64,000 bases of DNA from Thiomicrorhabdus marina (lineage in GTDB: Bacteria; Pseudomonadota; Gammaproteobacteria; Thiomicrospirales; Thiomicrospiraceae), in the NCBI RefSeq assembly GCF_017571465.1, contig NZ_JAGETV010000002.1:185767-249766 (forward strand), given 5' to 3'. The position numbers and the translations under genes were made by a program. Under the pieces are notes generated by a model. That model had not been told where the DNA came from and did no database searches. It saw only the letters and a list, made by a program, of their open reading frames with translations. Shown here piece after piece: positions 46,216 to 55,510 of the stretch. The first letter of the stretch is position 1, and each line of letters starts with the position of its first letter.

Positions 46216-47397
46216 ATGAGCAGCTTATCGGATCGCGTCAATCGAGTTAAACCGTCCCTAACGCTTGTCATCACTGCAAAAGCAGCCGAATTAAAACGCG
46301 CCGGTAAAGACATTCTAAGCCTTGGTGCGGGCGAACCAGATTTCGACACGCCAGACCACATTAAAGCTGCCGGTATCGCCGCGATTCAAAATGGCGAAAC
46401 CCGTTACACCGCAGTTGATGGCACTGCCGATCTAAAAGAAGCGATTATTGCCAAATTCAAGCGCGACAACGGTTTGGATTTCGGAATGAATCAGATTTTG
46501 GTTTCGTCCGGCGGAAAACAAAGTTTCTATAACCTGTGCCAAGCAGTTCTGAACGACGGCGATGAAGTCATTATTCCTGCTCCTTATTGGGTGTCTTATC
46601 CGGACATGGCGCTTTTGGCGGGTGGTGAGCCTATCATTATCAATGCAGGTATTGAACAAGGTTTTAAAGTCACGGCTGAACAAATCGAAGCGGCGATTAG
46701 CGATAAAACTAAAATTTTAGTTTTAAACAGTCCTTCAAACCCGACCGGCGCGGTCTATACAGCAGAAGAATTAAAAGCAATTGGTGATGTATTGGCGAAA
46801 TACCCGAATATACTGATTGCATCGGACGATATGTACGAACACATTATGCTGGGTGATAAGACCTTCACCAATATTCTAGAAGTCAGTCCTGAACTGACCG
46901 ACCGCACCATTGTTATGAACGGTGTTTCTAAAGCTTATTCAATGACCGGTTGGCGTATCGGCTATGCGGGTGGGCCAGTAGAAATCATTGCCGCGATGCG
47001 CAAGGTACAGTCGCAAAGTACTTCCAACCCATGCTCAATTTCGCAAGCGGCTTCAGTGGCCGCACTAAATGGCTCGCAAGAATGCATTCAAACTATGCTG
47101 GTTGAATTCAAAAAACGCCATCAATATGTCGTAGAACGCATCAATACCCTACCAGGTTTTAAATGCATTCATGCCGATGGCGCTTTCTATGCCTTTATGG
47201 ATATTTCCGAAGCCATTAAAATGAAAGGTTATGCGACCGATGCAGAGTTCGCCAGTGCACTTCTAGAAGAAAAACTGGTTGCTGCCGTTCCGGGTTCAGG
47301 GTTCGGTAGCGACGGACACCTTCGCTTCTCCTTTGCAACAAGCATGGAAATTCTGATTGAAGCAATCGATCGCGTTGAAGAATTTATGAAAGCGTAA
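46216..47397 (+). CDS. Class I pyridoxal-phosphate aminotransferase (aspartate aminotransferase type)
   Basis: A 393-residue PLP enzyme of the I-gamma subgroup, most often aspartate (or prephenate) aminotransferase. Key parts: LGAGEPDFDTP at the N-terminus, YTAVDGTADLKEAI, NSPSNPTGAVY (Asn that contacts PLP), SDDMYEHI (Asp), and the PLP-lysine in VMNGVSKAYSMTGWRIGYAGG (Lys near 235). R in HLRFSFATS binds the substrate carboxylate. Start taken at ATG 46216 (MSSLSDRVNRVKPS) with GGAGAAA upstream; a frame from 46195 adds seven residues. Substrate range cannot be read from sequence. Confidence 0.93.
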   Translation: MSSLSDRVNRVKPSLTLVITAKAAELKRAGKDILSLGAGEPDFDTPDHIKAAGIAAIQNGETRYTAVDGTADLKEAIIAKFKRDNGLDFGMNQILVSSGGKQSFYNLCQAVLNDGDEVIIPAPYWVSYPDMALLAGGEPIIINAGIEQGFKVTAEQIEAAISDKTKILVLNSPSNPTGAVYTAEELKAIGDVLAKYPNILIASDDMYEHIMLGDKTFTNILEVSPELTDRTIVMNGVSKAYSMTGWRIGYAGGPVEIIAAMRKVQSQSTSNPCSISQAASVAALNGSQECIQTMLVEFKKRHQYVVERINTLPGFKCIHADGAFYAFMDISEAIKMKGYATDAEFASALLEEKLVAAVPGSGFGSDGHLRFSFATSMEILIEAIDRVEEFMKA

Positions 47398-47424
47398 GCG
47401 TAACTGCCATTTCTTTTTCAAATT

Positions 47425-47452
47425 AAAACCGCTCCTTGTTAGCGGTTTTTTT
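47425..47452 (+). terminator. Terminator after the aminotransferase gene
   Basis: AAACCGCT and AGCGGTTT pair around CCTTGTT, followed by TTTTTA. Confidence 0.85.
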
Positions 47453-47467
47453 ATACCTGTTTCATTC

Positions 47468-48466
47468 TTATTGAATCTGTAAATTGTCTGCTTGCATTGC
47501 AGAGAACCTTTCTCTTAAAAACACTGCAAAACGAGGTAGACCGGTTCTAGTGTGACCTTGATATTGGAATGTCACCACACTTCCTATTTTCGGCGGTTGT
47601 AGACGCTGCTGATCCGACAAGCCTGAACCTAATCGAATTTCCGTTGCCGATTCAATTGCCAACTTAGGAAACAGTCGAGGTTTTTGCGACGGCAACAATT
47701 CGCAACGTAAAGCCCCAACACGATTCAACAAACGTCCCTTTCCCGGAACATAACCCGTTACGGTACACTCCGCTTCTAACTTGGGTTTGATTTTAAAAAC
47801 ATTGTTTAAACGCCCGACTTGGTGCTTTCGACCTGCGTCTCGTAAAATAATACCCTCACCGCCTAGCTCCAGTACGCTTTGATAAAACGACTGCAATTGA
47901 CGATAACTGCCTATTCTGTGCTGAGCAATGATTTTAAGTTGTTTAGGCTGAGTCTGTTTAAGAAAAAGCTGCAACCGATGCAAACGTTGTAACAAATTTC
48001 CATCCGTCTTCGGAACATCAAAAACAAGATACTGAACCTTAGACCATAAATTTGGATAGCCGACCTGATTGTTTAAACTGGCTAACACCATTTTATTAAC
48101 GCGATGAAACTGTTTTGTTGCTAACCACAGTTCGCCATCAACAGGAAAATCAGGCAATTGCCTTAAAAACGACTGCGGTGCGAAAATTCGATTACCCTGC
48201 TTGGTTGTTAACTGTTTGCCATCCCAAATCGCTCGCACACCATCATATTTTCGACTCGCGAACCACTCGACCTGCGCCGACTCTGCGGCGAACAAGTCCC
48301 TTGCTTGTTGCATATTTAGAGTAGACGGCAAAAAAATCAACGATGAATTGGCAAAAACCTTAATGCTTAGCAGAAGCGTTAGAAAAAAGAATGTAAACAC
48401 GGTGCATGCTAGATATGCCGATTTAATACCGACGCATCTAGCCTTTAAGGTTAAACAGATGGACAA
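47468..48466 (-). CDS. Exported ATP-dependent DNA ligase (Lig E type)
   Basis: Small ATP-dependent ligase with an N-terminal export signal (ACTVFTFFFLTLLLSIKVFA), the mark of Lig E enzymes that act in the periplasm or outside the cell. Nucleotidyltransferase motif I is WFASRKYDGVRAIWDG (Lys adenylated), motif III VDGELWL, IV LGGEGIILRD and V VFKIKP; a C-terminal OB-fold follows (VVTFQYQGHTRTGLPRF). About 332 residues. The start is probably TTG 48466 with AAGGA 6 nt upstream; TTG 48472 overlaps the ComEA-like gene stop. Lig E is common in naturally competent bacteria; here it is coupled to a DNA-binding protein gene. Confidence 0.88.
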   Translation of the reverse strand: MSICLTLKARCVGIKSAYLACTVFTFFFLTLLLSIKVFANSSLIFLPSTLNMQQARDLFAAESAQVEWFASRKYDGVRAIWDGKQLTTKQGNRIFAPQSFLRQLPDFPVDGELWLATKQFHRVNKMVLASLNNQVGYPNLWSKVQYLVFDVPKTDGNLLQRLHRLQLFLKQTQPKQLKIIAQHRIGSYRQLQSFYQSVLELGGEGIILRDAGRKHQVGRLNNVFKIKPKLEAECTVTGYVPGKGRLLNRVGALRCELLPSQKPRLFPKLAIESATEIRLGSGLSDQQRLQPPKIGSVVTFQYQGHTRTGLPRFAVFLRERFSAMQADNLQIQ

Positions 48467-48468
48467 AT

Positions 48469-48732
48469 TCAATCCTTAAAGCGCAAATCATCGCTAATTA
48501 TTTGTAACGTCTTCGGTCCGATCCCCTTAATCATCAATAAATCTTCCGCCTTAGTACATTTATGTTCTTGGCAGTAATCGGAAATCCTCTGTGCTTTGAC
48601 CATGCCAATCCCTTTAAGAGATTCAGCAATTCGTTGACTATCTGCAGTATTTACATTGACCGGAGCGGCCGCTAAACCACCCGAAAAAACAATAGCAAAT
48701 GCGCCGATTGAAACAATTCTTCGTAAATTCAT
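48469..48732 (-). CDS. ComEA-like helix-hairpin-helix protein
   Basis: An 87-residue exported protein: signal peptide (RIVSIGAFAIVFSGGLAAA) and one pair of HhH motifs, PVNVNTADSQRIAESLKGIGMVK and KAEDLLMIKGIGPKTLQ (GIG hairpins). ComEA proteins bind double-stranded DNA in the periplasm and ratchet it inward during transformation. Two cysteines (DYCQEHKC) lie between the hairpins. The gene sits directly before and overlaps the exported ligase gene, forming a periplasmic DNA-handling unit. Confidence 0.88.
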   Translation of the reverse strand: MNLRRIVSIGAFAIVFSGGLAAAPVNVNTADSQRIAESLKGIGMVKAQRISDYCQEHKCTKAEDLLMIKGIGPKTLQIISDDLRFKD

Positions 48733-49207
48733 AGTGACTCCTCAGGCAACAAACATGATCTATCGCCTTTTATTAATTGCGTTACTGAAAAATAAACATT
48801 GCAAAAACAACACTAAATATTTGTACATTAAACAAATTCGTTTTGCACATATTAGTTTTTAATAAAGATCAGAAACAGAACTTATAAAAGAATATTTAAA
48901 TACACTGAAATAAAAACTTTTATTTATCTTTCATAAATATCAAAAATTACCTACTTAAGTAAATTAGCAAACATTGAAATCACCACAGTTTACTTACACA
49001 TAAAAAATTAAAATATCATCATTTCCAAATACAATAAAATAATAATTATCTAATATTATCAATAACTTATAAATTAACAACACTAAAATCCGGATCATAA
49101 AAGACTGAAATAAAAAAACGAATTTCTTATATAAAATTTTCTGAAATGCCAAATAAGTAAAGATTGTTTAATGTTTAAAAAACCAAACAAAACCGGACTT
49201 AACATTG
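48733..49207. other. Very AT-rich intergenic region between divergent units
   Basis: About 475 bases, strikingly AT-rich with many A- and T-tracts, between the leftward ComEA-like/ligase operon and the rightward RND block. No supportable gene or RNA. Tracts such as these favour DNA bending and binding by H-NS-like proteins; promoters for both operons must lie here. Confidence 0.55.
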
Positions 49208-50395
49208 ATGTTTTATCTTCAGAAAAGATTCCTATCGAAACACCTACAACTATTGTTCATTACCAGCCTGTCGGTACTCACCCTGCCCTCTCTGGCTTCC
49301 TCCAACAATGAAATCCAAATCGGTCAAGTCGGCCAAACCACTTACGACCAGACAGTGATCCTAGGCGGTACAGTAATCCCGTTTAAAGAAGTCACCATTA
49401 CCGCGCAAACAGCCGGACAAGTTGATTATCTCTCTGGAATTGAAGGCGATGTATTTCAAGCGGGTACCTTACTAGTCTCAATTAGCGACGATGCGTTAAG
49501 AGCAAAACGAGAGGCGGCAATCGCGCAGTGGAACCGTGCCCAGATTGCTCATCAAAATGCGGTAACGCAATACAATCGTGAACTTTGGTCACCAAAAACC
49601 GAACAAGCCATGCCGGGAATGGGTTTGCCGAATTTAATGGATCAGATGTTTGCTCGTCCGATGTCCAAGCAAATGGGCTACGGAGACAGTGAAGTAAATA
49701 AACGCGCCGACTTGGCAAATGCCTCTTCGCAAGTGCAGCAAGCACAGGCAGAAATGGCGATGATTAAAGCGCAGATTGATGAAATTGATGTTTTGCTAAA
49801 CGATACAAAGTCCACGGCACCTTTTGACGGCGTTGTGGTTGAAAAACTCATTGAAGCCGGTGACAGCGTTCAACCCGGCCAACCTCTATTAGTCTTTGCT
49901 AAAAGCAACCATCTAAGCATCGAGATTAATGTCCCTGTTAATTTGATGTACGGCATTCGAAAAGGACAAATTTTCCAAGCTCGTATCTCAAACGGCAATC
50001 CTATTCCCGTTCGGATCGCGCAAGTTTTCCCAGTAGCAAATGGTCAACAGCACACCGTGAAAGTAAAACTGGATTTACCTTTAGGTGCTGCCGCTGCTCC
50101 GGGCATGTATGCCCAAGTCATGCTGAAGAACTCTCAATCGCAGCAACGACTTTTCCCTGTTATTCCTAAATCGGCAGTCGTTAAACGTGGCAGCCTGCCC
50201 AGCGTATTCGTCTATAACCCGCAGAACCACAAAGTTTCATTGCGAGTTATTCGCACCGGGCATGCATCTGACAATCAATATTTTAGTGTTCTCTCCGGCT
50301 TAAAAAGCGGCGAGCAAATCGTACTCAATCCACCGGCTAGCATTATCTCGGGTAATGTGATCCAAAACGGCAGATTACTTTCGGCAACCCAATAA
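49208..50395 (+). CDS. RND efflux periplasmic adaptor (membrane fusion protein)
   Basis: Links the RND pump encoded next to an outer-membrane channel. The 395-residue product has a signal peptide (LLFITSLSVLTLPSLAS), split biotinyl-lipoyl halves (TAQTAGQVDYLSGIEGDVFQAGT and STAPFDGVVVEKLIEAGDSVQPGQ), an alpha-hairpin between them and a beta-barrel/membrane-proximal end. The hairpin contains a Met/Pro-rich insert (about residues 132-160: EQAMPGMGLPNLMDQMF, RPMSKQMG). ATG 49208 is used; TTG 49205 is possible. First gene of the block. No outer-membrane channel gene is adjacent. Confidence 0.88.
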   Translation: MFYLQKRFLSKHLQLLFITSLSVLTLPSLASSNNEIQIGQVGQTTYDQTVILGGTVIPFKEVTITAQTAGQVDYLSGIEGDVFQAGTLLVSISDDALRAKREAAIAQWNRAQIAHQNAVTQYNRELWSPKTEQAMPGMGLPNLMDQMFARPMSKQMGYGDSEVNKRADLANASSQVQQAQAEMAMIKAQIDEIDVLLNDTKSTAPFDGVVVEKLIEAGDSVQPGQPLLVFAKSNHLSIEINVPVNLMYGIRKGQIFQARISNGNPIPVRIAQVFPVANGQQHTVKVKLDLPLGAAAAPGMYAQVMLKNSQSQQRLFPVIPKSAVVKRGSLPSVFVYNPQNHKVSLRVIRTGHASDNQYFSVLSGLKSGEQIVLNPPASIISGNVIQNGRLLSATQ

Positions 50396-50478
50396 ACCGG
50401 ACGAGAGACAACTTAACCAGCTAATGAAACCGTTTGGCAAAAAAGAAAACATAGCCAAGCTTAAAAGGATTACAAAAC

Positions 50479-53400
50479 ATGGCGCATGCTGAACAAAGCC
50501 ACGATATTGCCGGCAATATTGCTAGAAAGTACATCAATTCACCAATCACACCGCTATTTCTAATTGCGAGCTTTTTAATCGGTGTTTTCGGTGTCATCTT
50601 CACTCCACGTCAAGAAGACCCGCAAATATCTGTGCCGATGGCAGACATCATGATTCAGTACCCGGGTGCTTCAGCTAAACAAGTAGAGGCACTTGTTTCT
50701 GAACCTTTAGAACGCTTACTGAAAGAAATTGATGGTGTTAAGCATGTGTATTCAGCGTCAATGCGCGGCCAAAGTCTAATTACAGTGCAATATGTCGTCG
50801 GCGAGAACACCGAAAAAGCACTGGTGAACTTGTACAACAAAATGTCCGCAAACGCCGATATTGTTCCACCCGGCGTACATCGTCCAATAATCAAACCAAA
50901 AGGTGCCGATGACGTACCAATGGTGACCTTTACCCTGTCATCAAATTCTTTAGATTCTAGCCAATTACGCTTACTTGGTTTAGACGCTCTGCAATCTCTT
51001 GGGGAAATCGACGGAGCCTCTCAAGGTTATGTTATCGGTGGTGAAGCTCACGAGATCAAAATTCAAGTACTCCCTGAAAAGCTCGCTGGTTACAACATTT
51101 CTCTAACACAAATCGGTCAAGCGATTAATGCGGCAAACAGCGAGATTGAGACCGGTTCTTTGGAAGCGAATCAACAGGTTTATACCGTCTATACCGGTGA
51201 TTTCTTGCGTGGCGTCGAAGACATCGAAAACTTACTTGTGGGCATTCAAGACGGTGCTCCGGTCTATGTTCGAGACATCGCTAAAGTTACCGCTACCAGT
51301 TCAGACGTCAGCCGCCAAGTGAATTTCTACACCGGGCAAGGATATGATGGTGATAAACCCTCTGTTGACGGCCGTAGCGCGATTACTATCGCACTAGCGA
51401 AAAAACCGGGAACCAATGGAGTCAGTGTTGCCAATGATGCCATTGAACGCATGGAATCTTTAAAAGGCGTCATCATTCCACCAGATGTCGATGTCAGCAT
51501 CAGCAGAAACTACGGCCAGTCCGCCAACGACAAAGTTAACAACCTTATTTTCAAACTATTCATTGCTACCGGTGCAGTGACAATCCTTGTGTGGATATTC
51601 TTAGGCTGGCGTGCAGGTACAGTCGTATCAATCGTTATCCCCTCGGTTATTCTATCGACCGTGTTTATGGCATGGATTCTAGGGTTCACCATTGACCGAG
51701 TCTCACTATTCGCATTAATTTTCTCAATCGGGATTCTGGTGGATGACGCCGTCGTCGTTCTGGAAAACATTTACCGACGCTGGTTAATGTCGAACTCCTC
51801 CGACACAAACACATCCGTAGATGCGGTTGCCGAGGTAGGAAACCCGACCATTATCGCAACTCTAGCGGTTATCGCAGCGCTTATGCCGATGGCTTTTGTC
51901 AGCGGCATGATGGGACCTTATATGGCTCCGATTCCGGCACTGGGTTCAGTCGCAATGTTTATCTCGCTATTTGCCGCCTTTGCTTTCACTCCTTGGTTAG
52001 CGATGCGCATCAAACCGAGTATGGCTTACCTACACAAGGCCGAAGAAAAAGAGCATGCGCAAAGTGAGAAGTTCGAACGCTTCTTTCGAGGGATTCTGAC
52101 AAGCTTATTAATTGGTAAAGCCAAAGGCTGGGGATTCTTAGTAGGGATTGTTGCGGCATTCGGTATTTCGATTTTTCTAATCTACGAAACGCTGGTACCG
52201 GTAAAACTCCTGCCTTTTGATAACAAACCCGATATGAGTGTCGTTATCAACTTTCCAGAAGGGACGGCTATGCCCGTTACCGCTAACTTAACACATCAAT
52301 TGGTTAAAGCGCTGCAGGAAGTGCCCGAAGTAAAAACCATGGAAAGCTATGTTGGTACCGCGGCACCCTATGATTTCAACGGTTTAGTGCGCCACTATTA
52401 CCTTCGTCAAAATCCTTGGGAATCCGATATTCAAATCCACTTGGTTGGTTTAGATAAGCGTAACCGCTCAAGTCATGAAATAGCCGAAGCAATTCGTAAC
52501 CAATTACGTCCTATTGTAGGCGAAACCCCTGCAACAATTCAGATTGTTGAAATGCCGCCTGGTCCTCCGGTACTGCAAGCGGTTGTAGGAGAAATCTATG
52601 GCCCTGACGAAGCCTCTCGTCAAGCGACCGCTCAAGCACTAACCGATGTATTTGGCGAAGCCAGCAATCTAAGTGATGTCGATAATTTCCTAAGCAGTCC
52701 ATATGATTCATGGCGCTTTGTTATCGATAAACAAAAAGCGTTGGAAAGCGGCATCAGTGTTGCCAACATCAACAAAACGCTAGAAATGGCAATGGGCGGC
52801 TACAAACTAGGGGACGTTAAGCAAGGCTTTGTTCGCGAACCAACTTACATCACGCTAGAAGTACCTCTGGAAGTTCGTATTGATTTTGCACGCCTTGGCA
52901 GTATCCCGATTGTTTCACAAAACGGAACCAAGGTACCACTCTCCGAGCTGGGTAACTTCGTCCTAGAAAAAGAGCAAGGCGTGATTTACCACAAAGACCT
53001 GCGCCCGGTCGAGTATGTCACGGCCAATGGTATCGGCCGTCTTGGGGCGCCAATCTACGGGATGCTAGAAGCACAAAATATCATCGATAACAGCGAATCG
53101 TTAAACGGACTAAGCGGTAACTTCATTAGTCGCCCAGAGGGCGTTTCAGAAACCGGCTTTATGTGGGCCGGAGAGTGGACAGTGACCTACGAAACTTTCC
53201 GTGACATGGGCTTAGCTTTCGGTGTGGCGCTACTGATTATCTACATGCTAGTGGTTTGGGAATTCAAAAATTTCTTAATCCCGCTAATCGTTATGGCGCC
53301 GATTCCGCTAACGTTGATCGGGATTATCCCGGGGCACTGGATTATGGGCGCAGAGTTTACCGCGACCTCAATGATCGGCTTTATCGCACTAGCAGGGATT

Positions 53401-54057
53401 ATCGTTCGCAATTCGATATTACTGGTTGACTTCACTCGCCAAGAGATTACTCATGGACTATCAGTTACCGAAGCGGTAATTCAGGCTTGTAAAGCTCGGA
53501 CACGCCCAATCATTATCACAGCAGCGGCACTGGTTCTAGGATCAAGCGTAATCTTGTTTGACCCAATTTTCCAAGGCATGGCTATTTCACTTATGTTTGG
53601 GGTAGTCGTTGCAACCATGCTAACTCTAGTGGTGATTCCTCTAGGCTGTGTCAGCGCCCGTTCAGCTTTTGAAGACGACATCAATTCAGAAAACGATCCA
53701 ACAATCAATACTGCCGCATCAGCTAAGCCAGATAGCAACCCAGAGCAATTCGCTGAGCAATCTGACAAGCTTGACTGCGCAAAAGAAGATTCTGACTGCA
53801 ATGAAAACTTGGTACAGAGCAGTGATCCGCATCCTGAGGTTATCGCGCAATCCGCAACCCGCGAGCAACGACTTAAGGACTCTGCGCAAGCCGGATCAGC
53901 AGTTGATGACGGTAACAACAAAACAACAAGCCAAACAGAGAAAACCAACGACTATTTATCAGAATCAGCAAGTTTGCAACACGGTTCTACCCGCAAATCT
54001 TTACAAGCCAAACAAGCTGCAAAAACTCACCTAAAGGAAGAAAGCGATGAAATCTAA
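50479..54057 (+). CDS. RND efflux permease with long C-terminal tail
   Basis: Twelve-helix proton-driven inner-membrane transporter of the AcrB/HAE class. It has TM1 (PITPLFLIASFLIGVFGVIF), two periplasmic loops, FSIGILVDDAVVVLENIYRR in TM4 with the Asp pair of the proton relay, and GFIALAGIIVRNSILLVDF in TM10. The usual core ends near residue 1055; then comes a polar, disordered, probably cytoplasmic tail of about 135 residues (Ser/Asp/Asn/Gln-rich, with DCAKEDSDC) that I do not know from related pumps. Total 1192 residues. Substrate unknown. The stop overlaps the start of the next gene by 11 bp. Confidence 0.9.
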   Translation: MAHAEQSHDIAGNIARKYINSPITPLFLIASFLIGVFGVIFTPRQEDPQISVPMADIMIQYPGASAKQVEALVSEPLERLLKEIDGVKHVYSASMRGQSLITVQYVVGENTEKALVNLYNKMSANADIVPPGVHRPIIKPKGADDVPMVTFTLSSNSLDSSQLRLLGLDALQSLGEIDGASQGYVIGGEAHEIKIQVLPEKLAGYNISLTQIGQAINAANSEIETGSLEANQQVYTVYTGDFLRGVEDIENLLVGIQDGAPVYVRDIAKVTATSSDVSRQVNFYTGQGYDGDKPSVDGRSAITIALAKKPGTNGVSVANDAIERMESLKGVIIPPDVDVSISRNYGQSANDKVNNLIFKLFIATGAVTILVWIFLGWRAGTVVSIVIPSVILSTVFMAWILGFTIDRVSLFALIFSIGILVDDAVVVLENIYRRWLMSNSSDTNTSVDAVAEVGNPTIIATLAVIAALMPMAFVSGMMGPYMAPIPALGSVAMFISLFAAFAFTPWLAMRIKPSMAYLHKAEEKEHAQSEKFERFFRGILTSLLIGKAKGWGFLVGIVAAFGISIFLIYETLVPVKLLPFDNKPDMSVVINFPEGTAMPVTANLTHQLVKALQEVPEVKTMESYVGTAAPYDFNGLVRHYYLRQNPWESDIQIHLVGLDKRNRSSHEIAEAIRNQLRPIVGETPATIQIVEMPPGPPVLQAVVGEIYGPDEASRQATAQALTDVFGEASNLSDVDNFLSSPYDSWRFVIDKQKALESGISVANINKTLEMAMGGYKLGDVKQGFVREPTYITLEVPLEVRIDFARLGSIPIVSQNGTKVPLSELGNFVLEKEQGVIYHKDLRPVEYVTANGIGRLGAPIYGMLEAQNIIDNSESLNGLSGNFISRPEGVSETGFMWAGEWTVTYETFRDMGLAFGVALLIIYMLVVWEFKNFLIPLIVMAPIPLTLIGIIPGHWIMGAEFTATSMIGFIALAGIIVRNSILLVDFTRQEITHGLSVTEAVIQACKARTRPIIITAAALVLGSSVILFDPIFQGMAISLMFGVVVATMLTLVVIPLGCVSARSAFEDDINSENDPTINTAASAKPDSNPEQFAEQSDKLDCAKEDSDCNENLVQSSDPHPEVIAQSATREQRLKDSAQAGSAVDDGNNKTTSQTEKTNDYLSESASLQHGSTRKSLQAKQAAKTHLKEESDEI

Positions 54058-54835
54058 TCTACTCAAACTCACTATTGGCAGCATGATTTTCGGCGGCTTA
54101 ATTTCGGGGAACGCTCAGGCTCAAAACTACTGGCCTCAACCAGAGAGTGCCTATATGCCATCAATGCAATCTCCGCAATGGATTGAGTCAACCGTATCGA
54201 CACCAACGGCTCAATATAGCCAACTGCAGACCCCGGTGGCGATGACAACCCAAGCGATGCAATACCAAGCACCTGCTAGACAGTATCAGCAAACGAATAC
54301 TCTAGGGAACTATCCATTCCCTCAAACCAATACACAACCCATTCAGCAAACGGTACAAAATACGCCTGCTCCAGCGGCAAATAGAGTTCAGCCGCCGCAA
54401 CCAATGGCACAGCCTTATCACTACATGCCGCCGGCGGGCTATCCACAATACAACCCATATGGATATCAACCGCAATATTATCCACAACCCTACCCGCCGC
54501 AATATGGCACTGCATACGCGCCTTACGGTCAAGCACCTTACAACGCCTATCCGGCTAATAACGGTTGGAGTAACGGCTGGCCAAACGGCAACGTCATTCC
54601 ATTTGGGAACTTCGGCAATATGGATATGGGTCACTGGAAAATGCCAAGCATGAACAACGGACCGTGGAATAGCGGCCCTTGGGGCAATAATGGCTACGGC
54701 CCAAATAACAACACGCCATGGAATAACTGGATGCCGAATATGAATGATATGTCGATGCCAAACTTCGACATGCCAAGTCCTTCTTTTTCTATGCCAACCA
54801 TGGGCATGCCAGGCATGCCGTTTATGGGTTGGTAA
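54047..54835 (+). CDS. Exported Pro/Gln/Asn/Tyr/Met-rich low-complexity protein
   Basis: A 262-residue protein with a signal peptide (MKSNLLKLTIGSMIFGGLIS, cut near AQAQ) and a wholly low-complexity mature part. It has a Gln/Thr/Pro-rich first half, a Tyr/Pro-rich centre (YNPYGYQPQYYPQPYPPQYG), a Trp/Asn/Gly stretch (NNGWSNGWPNG, NNTPWNNWMPNM) and a Met-rich end (MPTMGMPGMPFMGW). No enzyme motif. Such composition suggests a structural coat or matrix protein, and it resembles sulfur globule proteins in part. AAGGA lies 9 nt before the ATG, which is inside the pump gene, so it is translated with the pump. Function inferred only. Confidence 0.65.
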   Translation: MKSNLLKLTIGSMIFGGLISGNAQAQNYWPQPESAYMPSMQSPQWIESTVSTPTAQYSQLQTPVAMTTQAMQYQAPARQYQQTNTLGNYPFPQTNTQPIQQTVQNTPAPAANRVQPPQPMAQPYHYMPPAGYPQYNPYGYQPQYYPQPYPPQYGTAYAPYGQAPYNAYPANNGWSNGWPNGNVIPFGNFGNMDMGHWKMPSMNNGPWNSGPWGNNGYGPNNNTPWNNWMPNMNDMSMPNFDMPSPSFSMPTMGMPGMPFMGW

Positions 54836-54953
54836 CAAATAACTCTGACGTTTTTCTTAACGGGAACACATCAGTTTTTTTAACAACCTAAAAGCTTGGT
54901 GCTCGGCTTTTGGGTCGAACAATCAAAAGAGCACTTTTAAGGAGAATGAAACA

Positions 54954-55487
54954 ATGAAACTAAAAACAATCGCACTGGCTACAGCTGTATCTACCTTCGC
55001 ATTTGGAACTGCTCAAGCTAACTGGAGTGGTCCTTGGGGAGCTCAACAGGGGCAAGGACAAGGCCAGCTACAAAATCAGGGACAAGGGCAAGGCCAAGCT
55101 CAGGGGCAAGGTACTCAACAAGGCCAAGGTCAAACTGACGCAAAGGGCCAAGGGCAGGGACAAGGTAAAGCCAAAGGTTCATTCAACTTTGGCTTCAGCG
55201 CTGAGTCAGATATGCAGGGTCAAGCGGATGGCCAAGGAAATGGTAACCAAAATTGGAATGGCAACCAAAACTACAACGGTTACGGAAACGGTTGGAACAA
55301 TGCTTATAATCACGCATATGGTTATCCTACTTGGGGTATGCCATACGGTGGTATGCCTTACTACTACCCGCCACAGCCAATGCCTATGCAACCGATGCAA
55401 ATGCAACCAATGCCAAATATGGCACCCCAAAACGCACCTGCGCCAGCTCCAGCGCCTGCTGCACAACCTAAAGTGGCTCCGAAATAA
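54954..55487 (+). CDS. Sulfur-globule-protein-like exported GQ-repeat protein
   Basis: A 177-residue protein with a signal peptide (MKLKTIALATAVSTFAFG, cut after AQA). The mature part starts NWSGPWGAQQ, then an almost pure (GQ)n tract (about residues 33-75), an Asn/Gly/Trp/Tyr section (GNQNWNGNQNYNGYGNGWN), the motif AYGYPTWGMPYGG, and a Met/Pro tail (PMPMQPMQMQPMPNMAP) ending in Ala/Pro. Gly/Asn/Tyr-rich exported proteins of this kind coat periplasmic sulfur globules in sulfur oxidisers, which is the best functional guess. A strong Shine-Dalgarno (AAGGAG) and the hairpins after the gene suggest high expression. Confidence 0.6.
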   Translation: MKLKTIALATAVSTFAFGTAQANWSGPWGAQQGQGQGQLQNQGQGQGQAQGQGTQQGQGQTDAKGQGQGQGKAKGSFNFGFSAESDMQGQADGQGNGNQNWNGNQNYNGYGNGWNNAYNHAYGYPTWGMPYGGMPYYYPPQPMPMQPMQMQPMPNMAPQNAPAPAPAPAAQPKVAPK

Positions 55488-55510
55488 TCATTTATTGATT
55501 TAATCAACAA

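Noticed and set aside
53481..53948. Open frame of 155 codons opposite the pump C-terminal tail
   Set aside because: Antisense shadow; the pump frame is continuous with the transporter core and overlaps the next gene in a regular way.
54302..54838. Open frame of 178 codons opposite the exported Pro/Asn-rich protein gene
   Set aside because: The plus-strand frame has a signal peptide, ribosome site and coupling to the pump gene; the opposite His/Trp/Arg-rich frame is the expected complement of low-complexity codons.
55003..55503. Alternative plus frame within the GQ-repeat gene (Lys/Lys-Ala-rich)
   Set aside because: Frame-shifted reading of the repeat with no signal peptide or own ribosome site; the main frame has both.
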